A stretch of 41,856 nt of DNA from Bacteroidales bacterium UBA1628 (GCA_002321335.1 DCMG01000165.1:631-42486); one strand, 5' to 3'; positions 9,701 through 17,736 are shown, numbered from the stretch's first letter. The notes: generated from the sequence alone by a model not told the origin. Numbers and translations: made by a program.

Positions 9701-9903
9701 TCGATGGTCTCGTTCCACTTGAACTTCCAGACTCCGTTCAGAGTCAGAGTTCTCTGCTGGTCCGTCACAAAGGTGGCAGCCATGGGCAAACGGTTCTCCT
9801 CGAACACATTCGGATCCTGCCACGGCTCCATCTTGCTGTTTTTCTCCGCCAGTAGCGGGGTCGCGGCTAAAGCTGCCGCAATAATAAGTAGTAACTTTTT
9901 CAT
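6730..9903 (-). CDS. Secreted GH2 beta-galactosidase
   Basis: A 1057-residue glycoside hydrolase of the LacZ architecture. A signal peptide (MKKLLLIIAAALAATPLLA) predicts export. Then come the GH2 sugar-binding domain, an immunoglobulin-like domain, the TIM barrel with AVRTCHYPNDPRWY, the acid/base Glu451 in SLGNEAGDG and the nucleophile Glu514 in QCEYAHAMGNS. The C-terminal Bgal_small_N-type domain begins near WTATIDKATGFLTGY. I use the ATG at 9903; an upstream GTG at 9909 is less likely. It lies 27 bases downstream of the phosphoesterase/PQQ gene on the same strand and is probably cotranscribed. The likely substrate is a terminal beta-galactoside, but other GH2 activities are possible. It overlaps the convergent GNAT gene by eight bases. 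Confidence 0.93.
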   Translation of the reverse strand: MKKLLLIIAAALAATPLLAEKNSKMEPWQDPNVFEENRLPMAATFVTDQQRTLTLNGVWKFKWNETIEGRTKGFEAVDYNDADWGTIPVPGMWELNGYNDPVYLNVGYAWRGHYTNNPPYPPTEHNYVGQYRRTFNVDKSWIGKQICLCIGSATSNVRVWVNGKMVGYSEDSKLEARFNLTKYVKAGENLIALEIFRWCDGSYLEDQDFWRLSGIARGVYVYTREKERIEDVNVIAGMDGNFTVNAKVTKGVRNVRVAVIDKNGNQVAYREASPVKGEAVLNGIVPNPSLWSAEVPNLYTLKVSASDKKDVVESTSIDFGFRTVEIKNSQLLVNGQPVLIKGADRHEMNADKGYVVSEEDMIRDIRIMKELNMNAVRTCHYPNDPRWYALCDKYGLYVVDEGNIESHGMGYGKESLAHRADFKAAHLIRDQRMMRRDFNHPSVIIWSLGNEAGDGENFTACYKWMKENDPSRPVQYERARGGKNTDIHCPMYVSPEECEAIVLRKSGKPLIQCEYAHAMGNSMGNFKEYWDLIRKYPTYQGGFIWDFVDQALRWPSKDGGTDHIFAFGGDFNEYDPSDGSFNCNGVIAADRTLHPHAYEVRYQHRNIHTSLAGQGRVNVFNEYFFKDLSQYRMLWNITVDGEAVSSGVVENLNVAPQMTETVDLGFKTIPQADADIFLNVAYVLKTTDGVLPAGSEVAYDQILLDEKSDIAFKAGSASVDGRTLVQSETADAYVFSGSFTFAGTMADRVADWTATIDKATGFLTGYTVDGVQMLSEPLTPEFARAPVENDMGSGKIREMYNTWRYPAYKLKAGSLIVEKATDGVGLMSVSAEYEPIADGAAIVKMFYEIFPDGSIKATERMKDAGKLAQTPALMRFGMKFAMPGRYSTVDFYGNGPWENYSDRNSAAVVGHYTQSVNDQYHYGYVRTQESGTKTGLRYFRLLDPNGTGLEVTAGQKFSASALPFSMSDMDCLENGTPKRANETNTQNGEARHSLNLKAKAHENDRANGITYVNFDLVQMGVGGINSWGTLPLNQYLVPAAEREFTFVIRPVSCLPVI

Positions 9904-9930
9904 ATTCACAGAGTAATCTTTTACACAACA

Positions 9931-11793
9931 CTATTCGCGAAGAAGTGCCACAGTGCCGTCCATGGTGGATGCAAGAATATAGGTGGATCCCCCTTCGCTC
10001 CAGACCACCATCGGATTCACAAGCGCGATGGAAATCTTCCTAGCCCAAAGCCTATGACCGTCCTCAGCATCAAATCCGATGATGTTGCCTTTGTCGGTCG
10101 GCATGATTACCTCGTTTCCTATGCGGACGATCGAGGTCGGAGAGATCTCATACCCAGCGCCCGTCTCCGCACACCAATCCACCTCAAGGCTCTCAGCGTC
10201 CACGGAAGTGATTGTGTGCCACATGGATTTGCAATAAACCTTCTTCCCGTCCGGAGAGACACCCACCGCCTCCCGGGCTGATTTCTCATAATGCCGGAGT
10301 TCCTTCCCTGTCGCGGCGTCAATAGCGTAAAGCCGCCTGTCAGGAACCGCTATGAATATCTTCCCGCACGCCTTGACAGGCCACACGGCCGCCGGCGAAT
10401 ACATCCTCGAAGGCTTCTCGCATTTCCACTCCCATTGAAGTGCCCCGGTCTGAGGATCAAGCGAATACATCCTGTTGCCCCAAGAGCCGAACACAACCTG
10501 CTCCTTGTCCACAAACGCGCGGCACTCGATGAACCCCTGCACGTCTGAATATGTCCACACCGCCTTTCCTGTCTTCAGATCAAGTGCCCTGAAACAGCCG
10601 TCAGAAGCCCCGACATAGACTTTGTCATCGAATATCACAGGGCTGCCCAGCACGGATTTCCTTGCGGCATATTTCCAGACAGTCTTTCCATTCTTGGCGT
10701 TCAGAGCGTAGACGTTGCCGTCAGTGCAGCCAAACACAAGATACTTTCCCTGAACCGCCGGGGTCGAGAATATCTTGCCCGGAAATCTCTTCGACCATAT
10801 TCGTCTGCCGTCCTTGACACTTATGCAGCGAACGTTGCCGGAAGCTGTAGTGTACCAGGCGCGTTTTCCGGACCTGGCAAATCCAGCGACTATATTGCTG
10901 TCGTCCTTGAGTTTCCAGACCTCCTTGACCGGGCTGTCGTTGTTGACATCGTAGCGCATCCACGGGTAGCTGGCCGGAAGTCCGTCGGCATCGTAGGTCA
11001 CGGTGTCCTTCACCTCCGCAAGCCTCCTTGTGTACCAAGGCTCCATCTGAACTGTCGTGGAGCCGTAAAGTCTTCTTTCCGAGACAGTCACACTGTCATT
11101 CTGGATTGTGAAAACATTGTAGCCAGGCTGCCTTCCAGCCGTCAAGGTCGAGCGGTCCAGGACCCCCGGCAGACCGTCATAGTCCAGCGACACGTTTCTG
11201 TGCCAGTGACCGCCGACCTCGAACCTGGTGCCTATCCTTTTAAGTTCACGTGTCACATCAAAATAGTTCAGCACAGATGTGTCCTGCGGGTAATGGTTCA
11301 CAAATATGGTCTTCTTCCCCGGCTTGAGCCCTTTCAGCCATTCCATGCTCTCCTGCGGAATCAGCGCGGGAGCCATCCTCATGTCCGGACCGCAGTTGCA
11401 GCCGATGAAACGCCATCCCTTGCACTCGAATTCGAAATTCTCGTAGCCAAACACCTTGAGGAAAGTGTTGCAGCCGCTCTCCGACCACTTGGCGTCGTGG
11501 TTTCCGGCCACGACATAGTACTTGTACTTGAGCGAGTCCAACATCTGCTTCACAGCGGCGATTTCCTCATCGGTCCCGAAATCCGTCAGGTCACCGCCGA
11601 CCAGGACGAAATCCAGTCCGTTCAAGGTGTTCACATCCTTGACGCAGCGGCTCAGATCCTTGACCGATCCGCTGCCGGCCGAATAATGCAAGTCCGTCAG
11701 AAAGGCGAACCGGACGGGATCCTCCTGCGCGATGACAGACATTGCAGACAGGAATATGGCCGCCAACAATGCAATTGCTTTTCTTATGTTCAT
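9931..11793 (-). CDS. Secreted metallophosphoesterase fused to a PQQ-type beta-propeller
   Basis: A 620-residue exported protein. After a signal peptide (MNIRKAIALLAAIFLSAMS, ending AQ) comes a calcineurin-like phosphoesterase domain with all metal motifs: FLTDLH, GGDLTD, AGNHD, VNHYP and GGHWHR. From about residue 285 onward it carries repeated blades typical of PQQ/quinoprotein-like propellers, such as GNVYALNAKNGKTVWKY, GCFRALDLKTGKAVWTY and RLYAIDAATGKELRHY. The start at 11793 is preferred over ATGs at 11817/11814 because it begins the signal peptide directly. It is the first gene of a likely two-gene unit with the GH2 enzyme. The propeller may bind a partner or ligand; PQQ binding itself is not implied. 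The phosphoesterase substrate is unknown. Confidence 0.88.
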   Translation of the reverse strand: MNIRKAIALLAAIFLSAMSVIAQEDPVRFAFLTDLHYSAGSGSVKDLSRCVKDVNTLNGLDFVLVGGDLTDFGTDEEIAAVKQMLDSLKYKYYVVAGNHDAKWSESGCNTFLKVFGYENFEFECKGWRFIGCNCGPDMRMAPALIPQESMEWLKGLKPGKKTIFVNHYPQDTSVLNYFDVTRELKRIGTRFEVGGHWHRNVSLDYDGLPGVLDRSTLTAGRQPGYNVFTIQNDSVTVSERRLYGSTTVQMEPWYTRRLAEVKDTVTYDADGLPASYPWMRYDVNNDSPVKEVWKLKDDSNIVAGFARSGKRAWYTTASGNVRCISVKDGRRIWSKRFPGKIFSTPAVQGKYLVFGCTDGNVYALNAKNGKTVWKYAARKSVLGSPVIFDDKVYVGASDGCFRALDLKTGKAVWTYSDVQGFIECRAFVDKEQVVFGSWGNRMYSLDPQTGALQWEWKCEKPSRMYSPAAVWPVKACGKIFIAVPDRRLYAIDAATGKELRHYEKSAREAVGVSPDGKKVYCKSMWHTITSVDAESLEVDWCAETGAGYEISPTSIVRIGNEVIMPTDKGNIIGFDAEDGHRLWARKISIALVNPMVVWSEGGSTYILASTMDGTVALLRE

Positions 11794-11836
11794 TTCAGCA
11801 TCATTAATTATCATCATAAATGCCTTCTGCCGCTTC

Positions 11837-11891
11837 GATGCTTCGACAGGCTCAGCAACCGCTGGCTCAGTGACCGACTAGTTCAGTGACC
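11837..11891. repeat. Dispersed palindromic element, copy B (degenerate)
   Basis: One complete unit, GATGC / TTCGACAGGCTCA / GCAAC (11837-11859), has a perfect core and one mismatch in the flanking stem. It is followed by two fragments of the core's right half: GGCTCAGTGACCG at 11864-11876 and GTTCAGTGACC at 11881-11891. It lies in the likely 5' leader of the phosphoesterase/GH2 unit. Confidence 0.75.
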
Positions 11892-11915
11892 AACAAGCCC
11901 AATGGCCGAATTGTA

Positions 11916-11923
11916 CAAATTTA
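11916..11923 (-). promoter_or_regulatory. Candidate -7 box for the phosphoesterase/GH2 unit
   Basis: The minus strand reads TAAATTTG, matching TAnnTTTG. If used, the transcript would have a leader of about 115 bases that contains palindromic element copy B. No -33 TTTG at the right spacing was seen. Confidence 0.4.
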
Positions 11924-11998
11924 CTTAATTATTATGGAATATTCATTCCCACCCGACGACATATTCCAAAGTTTTCCAACCGTTTTGGGGAAGAAATA

Positions 11999-12029
11999 TT
12001 TGTGGATAACAGAAAAAGCATTATCTTTG
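11999..12029 (+). promoter_or_regulatory. tRNA-Cys promoter with -33 and -7 boxes
   Basis: TTTG (11999-12002), 19 bases, then TATCTTTG (12022-12029): a full match to the Bacteroidota housekeeping promoter TTTG-N19-21-TAnnTTTG. It ends 15 bases before the tRNA. Confidence 0.8.
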
Positions 12030-12044
12030 CATTCCACAACCAAT

Positions 12045-12115
12045 GGTGCTTTGGCCGAGCGGTTAGGCACAGGTCTGCAAAACCTGCTACAGCGGTTCGA
12101 TTCCGCTAGGCACCT
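12045..12115 (+). tRNA. tRNA-Cys (GCA)
   Basis: The acceptor arms GGTGCTT and AGGCACC pair over seven bases with one G-U pair. The anticodon stem CAGGT/ACCTG encloses the loop CTGCAAA with anticodon GCA at 12077-12079. The T-arm GGTTCGATTCC is standard. The discriminator base is U (12115), as expected for tRNA-Cys. The 3' CCA is not encoded. It has its own promoter and terminator. Confidence 0.96.
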
Positions 12116-12120
12116 CAGGA

Positions 12121-12154
12121 AACGCCTTTGACGATTTTAGTCAGAGGCGTTTTG
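12121..12154 (+). terminator. Terminator after tRNA-Cys
   Basis: ACGCCTTTGAC (12122-12132) pairs with GTCAGAGGCGT (12140-12150) with one wobble or mismatch around a seven-base loop, followed by TTTG. It begins six bases after the tRNA. Confidence 0.75.
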
Positions 12155-12516
12155 TTATTCACGCTCATTTTTTCCTGACCGATCAAATCCCAAAATGCTG
12201 AGCAATCATTTTTGGAAACTATATAGCAGTAGACAAGCATGAATGCAGACAGTCACTGACGGTTTACGAGTTGGCGACGTCCGCATTTTGTGAATATGGC
12301 GGCACGCATACCTGCCCTGAATACAACGAGAGGCCTGTGAATATGCTGCCTATGCTTTCCAAATTCATAGGCAGCATACTACCAGGCCTCACAATGGCGT
12401 AGAAGCATGATTGTATGCCGCTGTTTTGAAAAAGGGCAACACATAGCAGATCTTGGAGCGGACTCGGATGGGCACCGATGCAATGTGGCGTTTTAGCCGA
12501 CTCGTATAAAATTATC
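12155..12516. other. Gene-free stretch containing a long hairpin
   Basis: No protein frame with a credible start or family was found here. The main feature is an inverted repeat: TATGCTGCCTATG (12342-12354) and CATAGGCAGCATA (12366-12378) are perfect complements around an 11-base loop. They are enclosed by GAGGCCTG (12330-12337) and CAGGCCTC (12383-12390), also perfect. Further out, GGCGGCACGCATAC (12298-12311) resembles the complement of GTATGCCGC (12413-12421), so the fold may extend to about 125 bases. It could be a small structured RNA, the remnant of a small mobile element, or a transcription barrier between the tRNA and lnt. I see no matching promoter box. Confidence 0.6.
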
Positions 12517-12536
12517 TTAGTTTATTGTAAAACGCC
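12487..12536 (-). repeat. Inverted repeat spanning the lnt stop codon
   Basis: GGCGTTTTA (12487-12495) and TAAAACGCC (12528-12536) are perfect 9-bp complements separated by 32 bases. The lnt stop (12517-12519) lies in the loop. It may fold at the 3' end of the lnt message; no uridine run follows on the minus strand, so it is not a classical terminator. Confidence 0.45.
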
Positions 12537-14136
12537 GGACAAGAGCCGCCAGAAGTATGAGAGCGGCCATGAGGGTGGAGATGCGGCCGATGAAGTCGCC
12601 GTGAATCACGAAGAAGGTCTGCCTGTCACTGAGACCGACCTTACCTTTCAGGACCTCCGGACACCACCAGGATGTTTTGGAAACCACTTTGCCGGACGGA
12701 TCGATGATGGCGGAGATGCCGGTATTGGCGCTGCGCGCGATCCAGCGGCGGGTCTCGATGGCCCGGAGAGATGCGTAAGACAGATGCTGCCTGTAGCCTG
12801 GAGTGTCCCCCCACCATGCGTCGTTGGTGATCACGGTCAAGAGACGCGCTCCTTTACGGACATATCCAGTGCAGTACTCGCCATAAACGGACTCATAGCA
12901 GACCGCGCAGCCTACAGGAACCGTCTCCTTTACCACGGCAGTCCCGTCCGGAGCGCCGGAATATTCATTGAAATGAAGAGGAGCGGCCTCGTTCTGGCCG
13001 ATGCAACGTCCCATCACACCTCCGAGCCAATCGTCTATCCTGCAGAAAATCGCAGGATACGGAGTCATCTCGACGGCGACGACCAGCTTGCTTTTATGGA
13101 ACACCTCAGGGAAACTGAACGCATCCAGCATCAAGGCAGAGTTGTGCGATTCCATCCAGACCCCATTCCCTGCACGGCGTGCTGTGTATGAAGGCTTCAG
13201 AGCTCTCTTAAGATAGGTTCTGGAAGACGCTCCGACAAGAAGATTGGCGTTCGGATGCCCTTTAAGGAATGACGTGAATCTCTGAACGGAAGGACTGGCC
13301 GAAGGGTCGTTTGTCACCACGTCTCCGGTAAATGTCTCCGGCCCCACAAGCAACACGGGAACGCTGTCCGGGACATTTTCGAACTGACTGACCAACAATT
13401 CATTCTGCTCGGCCTGTGTCATTCCGCCGAACTTGTTGTAAGGGTCGATGTTCGGCTGAGCGATGACAACATCAAGCATCTCGTCACAAGGTTCGGGCTT
13501 AAGGAACATGGACACGACCGGAGGGGCGGCAAACAACGCCAAAATTCCAAGCAGGGCCGCGGACTTCGCCTTAATATTGAATGTCATCCAACGTCCGCTC
13601 GCCAATGATTCAAGGATGCCGAAGACACTGAGATTCGCCGCCCAGACAAGGAGCGAGCCACCGAGTGTGCCGGTATATTCATACCACTGAATCCAACCAG
13701 TCGTGCGCGCGAAGGCGTTGCCAAGCACAAGCCAAGGCCAGCTGATCTGCGCGTCGGTAAGATACCACCGTTCCCATGCGATCCAAGCGAAAGCGAGGAG
13801 TATGTAAGGAAGCGAACCACGGAGCCATTTCCTGCTCCAACGGAACAGTCCGAATATCAACGACATCTGGAAAGAGTTGGCGAGAATGGCGAATATTCCG
13901 CCACCCACCGTGGCATTGCAGACCCAGAAAGTCGTGGCCGCATTCCATAGCACGAAACAAAGGTAGTGGTACCAGCAGAAACCCCTTATCTCATCTCCTG
14001 TGGCGATATCCTCGGCCCATAGAAGCGGCACAAAGGCTATCAGCGACAGCCATCCCATCCCAGGGACCAGGAACGGAACACTAAGCAACGCTGACGACAG
14101 GACAGTCAGCATCAATATTGTCAATTTTCTGGACAT
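12517..14136 (-). CDS. lnt: Apolipoprotein N-acyltransferase
   Basis: An inner-membrane enzyme of 539 residues that adds the third acyl chain to the N-terminal cysteine of lipoproteins. The N-terminal ~215 residues have about six to seven membrane segments, with GMGWLSLIAFVPLLW near the start. A nitrilase-like domain follows with the expected triad: Glu267 in GPETF, Lys348 in FHKSKLVV and Cys413 in VCYESVYGE. A final hydrophobic helix (LMAALILLAALV) closes the protein. I chose the ATG at 14136; the in-frame TTG at 14157 lies upstream of the only promoter-like box. That box (14145-14152) would put the transcript start within a few bases of the ATG, so the message may be leaderless. Confidence 0.95.
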   Translation of the reverse strand: MSRKLTILMLTVLSSALLSVPFLVPGMGWLSLIAFVPLLWAEDIATGDEIRGFCWYHYLCFVLWNAATTFWVCNATVGGGIFAILANSFQMSLIFGLFRWSRKWLRGSLPYILLAFAWIAWERWYLTDAQISWPWLVLGNAFARTTGWIQWYEYTGTLGGSLLVWAANLSVFGILESLASGRWMTFNIKAKSAALLGILALFAAPPVVSMFLKPEPCDEMLDVVIAQPNIDPYNKFGGMTQAEQNELLVSQFENVPDSVPVLLVGPETFTGDVVTNDPSASPSVQRFTSFLKGHPNANLLVGASSRTYLKRALKPSYTARRAGNGVWMESHNSALMLDAFSFPEVFHKSKLVVAVEMTPYPAIFCRIDDWLGGVMGRCIGQNEAAPLHFNEYSGAPDGTAVVKETVPVGCAVCYESVYGEYCTGYVRKGARLLTVITNDAWWGDTPGYRQHLSYASLRAIETRRWIARSANTGISAIIDPSGKVVSKTSWWCPEVLKGKVGLSDRQTFFVIHGDFIGRISTLMAALILLAALVRRFTIN

Positions 14137-14144
14137 AATCTTTG

Positions 14145-14152
14145 CAAAGATA
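14145..14152 (-). promoter_or_regulatory. -7 box immediately upstream of lnt
   Basis: The minus strand reads TATCTTTG, a full TAnnTTTG match, ending nine bases before the ATG at 14136. No -33 TTTG was identified. Confidence 0.45.
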
Positions 14153-14184
14153 GGCAATCAGTTCCGATTATCAACGCCCCGGCG

Positions 14185-16719
14185 CTAGAACCGGAACTCC
14201 AGACCGAATGTGACAACAAAGCGGTTGTCATGCGGGACCTTCACCCCGTCTTTCATCTCATAACGGTGTGTCATCCGCCAGAAAGCGTCAATCCTCAGGA
14301 TTCTGAATATATTCGTTATTCCCACTCCCATCTCGACATACGGGCGGTTCAATTTTCCCATCTTCTCAGGGAACAGCATCACAGCTCCGGATTTCTCATC
14401 CCCTATTATTCCGTTGTTCTGCCTCCTTACCGTACCGTAAGCAGCTCTCAATGAAGCCACTTCTCTCCATTGGAGTCTTTTCAGCAAAGGAATCTTTCCG
14501 AGGAAGAATCCTTTGAAATTATGTTCCCAGAAGAAAGTTGTCCACAAGTCAGAGGCAAACTCATAGTAGTTCATGCAGTTGAAGGCATTCCTCGAGAACG
14601 TGTAGGTTCCGTTGCCCTCATGAATCTTGAGCATCGGGTACGGCACCTTTCCGACTATCGTGCCGGAACTCAGATTGAACTTTGACAGCCCGAGAGGCGG
14701 AATCGGAAGAGTGTACTGGATAGACAGCTCCGGGCGGAAGTAGGAATATTCATTCTTCCCGATCCCTTTGGTCGATCCGATGAGGTCAAGCGTCACCACC
14801 GGGTACTTCGAATACATGTAATGCTTGTCGAACACCCCTCTGGTGACTATCTCATCCTTCGAGAAACGGAGCTGGAGATGCGCCTGGTTATACCCCACCG
14901 AATTGAAAACATCCCCGTCGCGGGAGACCATCGGCACAAACGGATTAGAGAATATCCTCCTGCTCTCCAGCGATATGATCATGTTGAAGTTCTGCGACCA
15001 TTCTCGCTGCCATGAAAGAGCATAGTCATTCACCATGCTCATCTTCTGACTGTTGGCCTTGGCAAGCACTGATGACATCAGGCTTCCGCTGCCATATACC
15101 GACGGCCCCTTGCCCAACTGCATCACATCATGCTTGTACGAGAGCGTCAACTTGCTGGTCGGCTGGTTGTTGAACATGTATTCGAACGTACCGCCACCTT
15201 TGAGCGCCTTGTCCTTGAAGCCGTAGGCGGCATAGCCCATGAATCTGACCTTGCGGCTCAAATCCTTCGTGGTACGGACACCAAGCTGGATTCTGCCTCC
15301 TTCCAAATCATTGAAGCTGAACAGGGATGAATATGGTCCGAAACCGACGTACTTAGTGTTGAGGAAACCGTTGACAAGCATCTCGGCGATGGCGTAAACA
15401 TCCTTGTACAGCGGGACATTCTTGATGGAATCGACCATGTTGTAGATGCCCCGCTCCTTCTCGCTCAACGGGAACGGACGCACGCTCTGCCAATATTTCT
15501 CGTCATTGTTCATGACATCCTTTCCTGCATGGACCTGGGCGTTGATGTCATCCTTATCCTCTTTGAATGTGGTGACGAAATCCGGATTCGAGTAGTCTAT
15601 CTGGCGGTTGCCAAGGAACGTGACGAGTTTCGATGAGTCGCGCGTGGTCGGTGAGAAATCCACATACATCCGGTCCTGCTTGTAGAACCATGTCGAATCC
15701 GCAAGGCGCGAGTTCATCACATCAATGGTCAAATCCCTGACCCAGTTCACGTTGGAGCCTTTTTTGAGCCTTACATGAATATCCCTGAGGGCATACTCCT
15801 CGGCATCGATTGACATCTCGCCGTCAAAGGTCGGTGAGGACACCCACCGAGACGGATGGAAACGTATCTTGTAGGTCTTGCGTCCCTCGACCTGAAGGCT
15901 GTCGACAAGATAGTAGTTATAGTAGGTCATGCCCGAAGAAGACAACGGGGACGGGATCTCCACTTGGAATATATTGATGTAGTTGTCGTAGAAGTTGGTC
16001 TTCACATACATATTCCCGGTGAACTGCGCAAGCACCGGATCCTTGTCCACCCCGGAGATCCTCGTGGCCTTGATGACCTCCCTGTTGGATGGCGGATCCT
16101 TGCGGTGGTAATACTTCGATGTGGTCTCAGAGATCAAGACAGGAAGGAAAGGCATTCCAGACACGACAGATGTGTCCATATAGTCATAGACGAACTTGAA
16201 GTCTTTCGGCAGGAAACTGCTGATCATCCGGCTTTCAGGGTTGGTGATATCCAATTCCATCTTGGTATAGACATCACAACTGTACAACTGACGCTTCTCC
16301 GGATTGTTCCGAGGCTTTGCCTCGTCGATCTTTCTAAGTATCGACCGCATGTAACGGTCGTCAGGCTTGACCACGGCGGCGTTCAGTTCATCGACAATCG
16401 GTGTCAACGAAAAATTGACCTCATTGAAACTTTGCCGGTTGACTTTCACAACCTGCTCCTTATAGCCTAGGATTGACGCAGACAGCATGGACAATGTGTC
16501 TCTGGTCTCCAGAAAGAAATATCCGTCCAAATCCGCCGAGACACCGACCGTCGAGTTAAGGAAATATATTCCCGCGAACGGGATTCCCTCGCCCGTGGAG
16601 GCATCCACCACGCGTCCTTTCACCTTTGTCGCCTGCGCACCGGCAATAGTAACGGAAAGGATTGTCAGAATGATGGTTACAGATAAGGTTCTGAGTATGT
16701 GTCTGAAACTGGTCGTCAT
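14185..16719 (-). CDS. DUF5686/carboxypeptidase-like regulatory domain outer-membrane protein
   Basis: An 844-residue exported protein. A signal peptide ends near TIAGAQ, followed by a CarboxypepD_reg-like beta-sandwich (about residues 32-115, starting KVKGRVVDASTGEGIPFAG). The rest matches the DUF5686 family: segments such as RQLYSCDVYTKMELDI and YSNPDFVTTF lie in the middle. The C-terminal ~350 residues alternate short polar and aromatic beta strands and end in VVTFGLEFRF. The terminal phenylalanine is the usual outer-membrane beta-barrel signal. The gene begins 23 bases after the DUF4783 gene on the same strand, so the two are probably cotranscribed. The molecular function of the family is not established; an envelope-assembly or transport role is inference. 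Confidence 0.88.
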   Translation of the reverse strand: MTTSFRHILRTLSVTIILTILSVTIAGAQATKVKGRVVDASTGEGIPFAGIYFLNSTVGVSADLDGYFFLETRDTLSMLSASILGYKEQVVKVNRQSFNEVNFSLTPIVDELNAAVVKPDDRYMRSILRKIDEAKPRNNPEKRQLYSCDVYTKMELDITNPESRMISSFLPKDFKFVYDYMDTSVVSGMPFLPVLISETTSKYYHRKDPPSNREVIKATRISGVDKDPVLAQFTGNMYVKTNFYDNYINIFQVEIPSPLSSSGMTYYNYYLVDSLQVEGRKTYKIRFHPSRWVSSPTFDGEMSIDAEEYALRDIHVRLKKGSNVNWVRDLTIDVMNSRLADSTWFYKQDRMYVDFSPTTRDSSKLVTFLGNRQIDYSNPDFVTTFKEDKDDINAQVHAGKDVMNNDEKYWQSVRPFPLSEKERGIYNMVDSIKNVPLYKDVYAIAEMLVNGFLNTKYVGFGPYSSLFSFNDLEGGRIQLGVRTTKDLSRKVRFMGYAAYGFKDKALKGGGTFEYMFNNQPTSKLTLSYKHDVMQLGKGPSVYGSGSLMSSVLAKANSQKMSMVNDYALSWQREWSQNFNMIISLESRRIFSNPFVPMVSRDGDVFNSVGYNQAHLQLRFSKDEIVTRGVFDKHYMYSKYPVVTLDLIGSTKGIGKNEYSYFRPELSIQYTLPIPPLGLSKFNLSSGTIVGKVPYPMLKIHEGNGTYTFSRNAFNCMNYYEFASDLWTTFFWEHNFKGFFLGKIPLLKRLQWREVASLRAAYGTVRRQNNGIIGDEKSGAVMLFPEKMGKLNRPYVEMGVGITNIFRILRIDAFWRMTHRYEMKDGVKVPHDNRFVVTFGLEFRF

Positions 16720-16742
16720 TATTAAATTTTACAAAACCGGGA

Positions 16743-17147
16743 TCATCGGATCCGGTCTATCTTCAACTGCTGGATTTTGTACCGCCCTCCACAGTCGCTG
16801 ACAAAGATCGTGACCTCAAAGACCTCACCGCCGGCATTCAGGAAGCCCAAGGCGTACTTGGAATTGGACCGAGATGCCGTATGGCGGATCTCGAACGAGC
16901 GTGGCGTGTGATTGTCAAAGAAAGCCTTGAGAATCTGCTTTGCCTGATTCTTGCTGGAATCGTTGGTCGTGGACATGATCGTTATCTCAAGATTGTCATC
17001 GAACCAGGCTGACAGCCTCTCGGCGTCACCATTGCCAAGATACTTGGCTATCGGCACGAACACGTCGTAACTGTCAGCCACAGCGGTGCCGCTGAAGCAG
17101 AACAGCATCACGGACAGTGCCGAGAATATCTTAGCAAAGACCTTCAT
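16743..17147 (-). CDS. DUF4783 family exported protein
   Basis: A 134-residue protein with a signal peptide (MKVFAKIFSALSVMLFCFSG, cleaved near TAVA). The mature part resembles the DUF4783 family, a small NTF2-like fold: SYDVFVPIAKYLGNGDAERL opens it and QAKQILKAFFDNHTP sits in the middle. It is probably periplasmic. It lies divergent to rlmH, a neighbourhood that recurs in Bacteroidota, and is followed after 23 bases by the DUF5686 gene. No ligand or catalytic residue can be named. Confidence 0.82.
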   Translation of the reverse strand: MKVFAKIFSALSVMLFCFSGTAVADSYDVFVPIAKYLGNGDAERLSAWFDDNLEITIMSTTNDSSKNQAKQILKAFFDNHTPRSFEIRHTASRSNSKYALGFLNAGGEVFEVTIFVSDCGGRYKIQQLKIDRIR

Positions 17148-17194
17148 AGCAAGAGAGTCCGATGCAAATTCCGAGCCATTTTTCTAAAACCTTT

Positions 17195-17226
17195 TTTGAA
17201 TAATCGAAGCATCTTCATTATTTTTG
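17195..17226 (+). promoter_or_regulatory. Promoter of the rlmH-ntrY-like operon
   Basis: TTTG (17195-17198), 20 bases, then TATTTTTG (17219-17226): a complete Bacteroidota promoter. The leader to the rlmH ATG is about 30 bases. Confidence 0.8.
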
Positions 17227-17246
17227 TGAATATAAAAGAACTGGTT

Positions 17247-17252
17247 AGGAGG
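17247..17252 (+). promoter_or_regulatory. Shine-Dalgarno site of rlmH
   Basis: AGGAGG ends ten bases before the ATG at 17263. Strong Shine-Dalgarno sites are rare in this phylum and I saw no other as clear in the window. Confidence 0.7.
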
Positions 17253-17262
17253 AATACAACCA

Positions 17263-17736
17263 ATGAAGATTTCTTTGCTGACCGTCGGAAAGACCGACAT
17301 AGATTGGGTGCGGAAAGGTCTGGAGACATATTCATCCAGACTGTCGCATTATGTGCCGTTCTCAATCTGCGAGATCCCGGAACTGAAGAATACCTCAGCC
17401 CTGACGAAAGCGCAGATCAAGGAAAAAGAGGGCGAACTGATTTTCAAGAGCATCAAACCCACGGACAGGGTCATCCTGCTTGACGAGCGCGGGAAAGAAT
17501 ATCGTTCCATCGAGTTCGCCGATGAAATCAGGAAGATGATGATCGGCGCTGGCAAAGATATTGTATTTGTAATCGGCGGCGCATACGGTTTCTCCGAGGC
17601 GGTCTATGCCAGATGCAACGGAAAGATGTCCCTGTCGAGGATGACTTTCTCGCATCAGATGGTCAGGACAATATTCACGGAGCAGCTTTACAGGGCGTTC
17701 ACTATAATTAAAGGAGAACCATACCATCACGAATGA
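17263..17736 (+). CDS. rlmH: 23S rRNA (pseudouridine1915-N3)-methyltransferase
   Basis: A 157-residue SPOUT methyltransferase that methylates pseudouridine 1915 of helix 69 in the assembled ribosome. It is the usual length for the family. The start MKISLLTVGKT, the segment DRVILLDERGKEY, the knot region VFVIGGAYGFSEAV and the C-terminal signature QLYRAFTIIKGEPYHHE are all typical. It has a full promoter and a strong Shine-Dalgarno site. Its stop overlaps the start of the NtrY-like kinase (ATGA at 17733-17736), so the two genes are coupled. Confidence 0.97.
   Translation: MKISLLTVGKTDIDWVRKGLETYSSRLSHYVPFSICEIPELKNTSALTKAQIKEKEGELIFKSIKPTDRVILLDERGKEYRSIEFADEIRKMMIGAGKDIVFVIGGAYGFSEAVYARCNGKMSLSRMTFSHQMVRTIFTEQLYRAFTIIKGEPYHHE

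Noticed and set aside
11886..12131. Possible 81-residue protein across the tRNA-Cys region
   Set aside because: It runs straight through the tRNA gene and its promoter.
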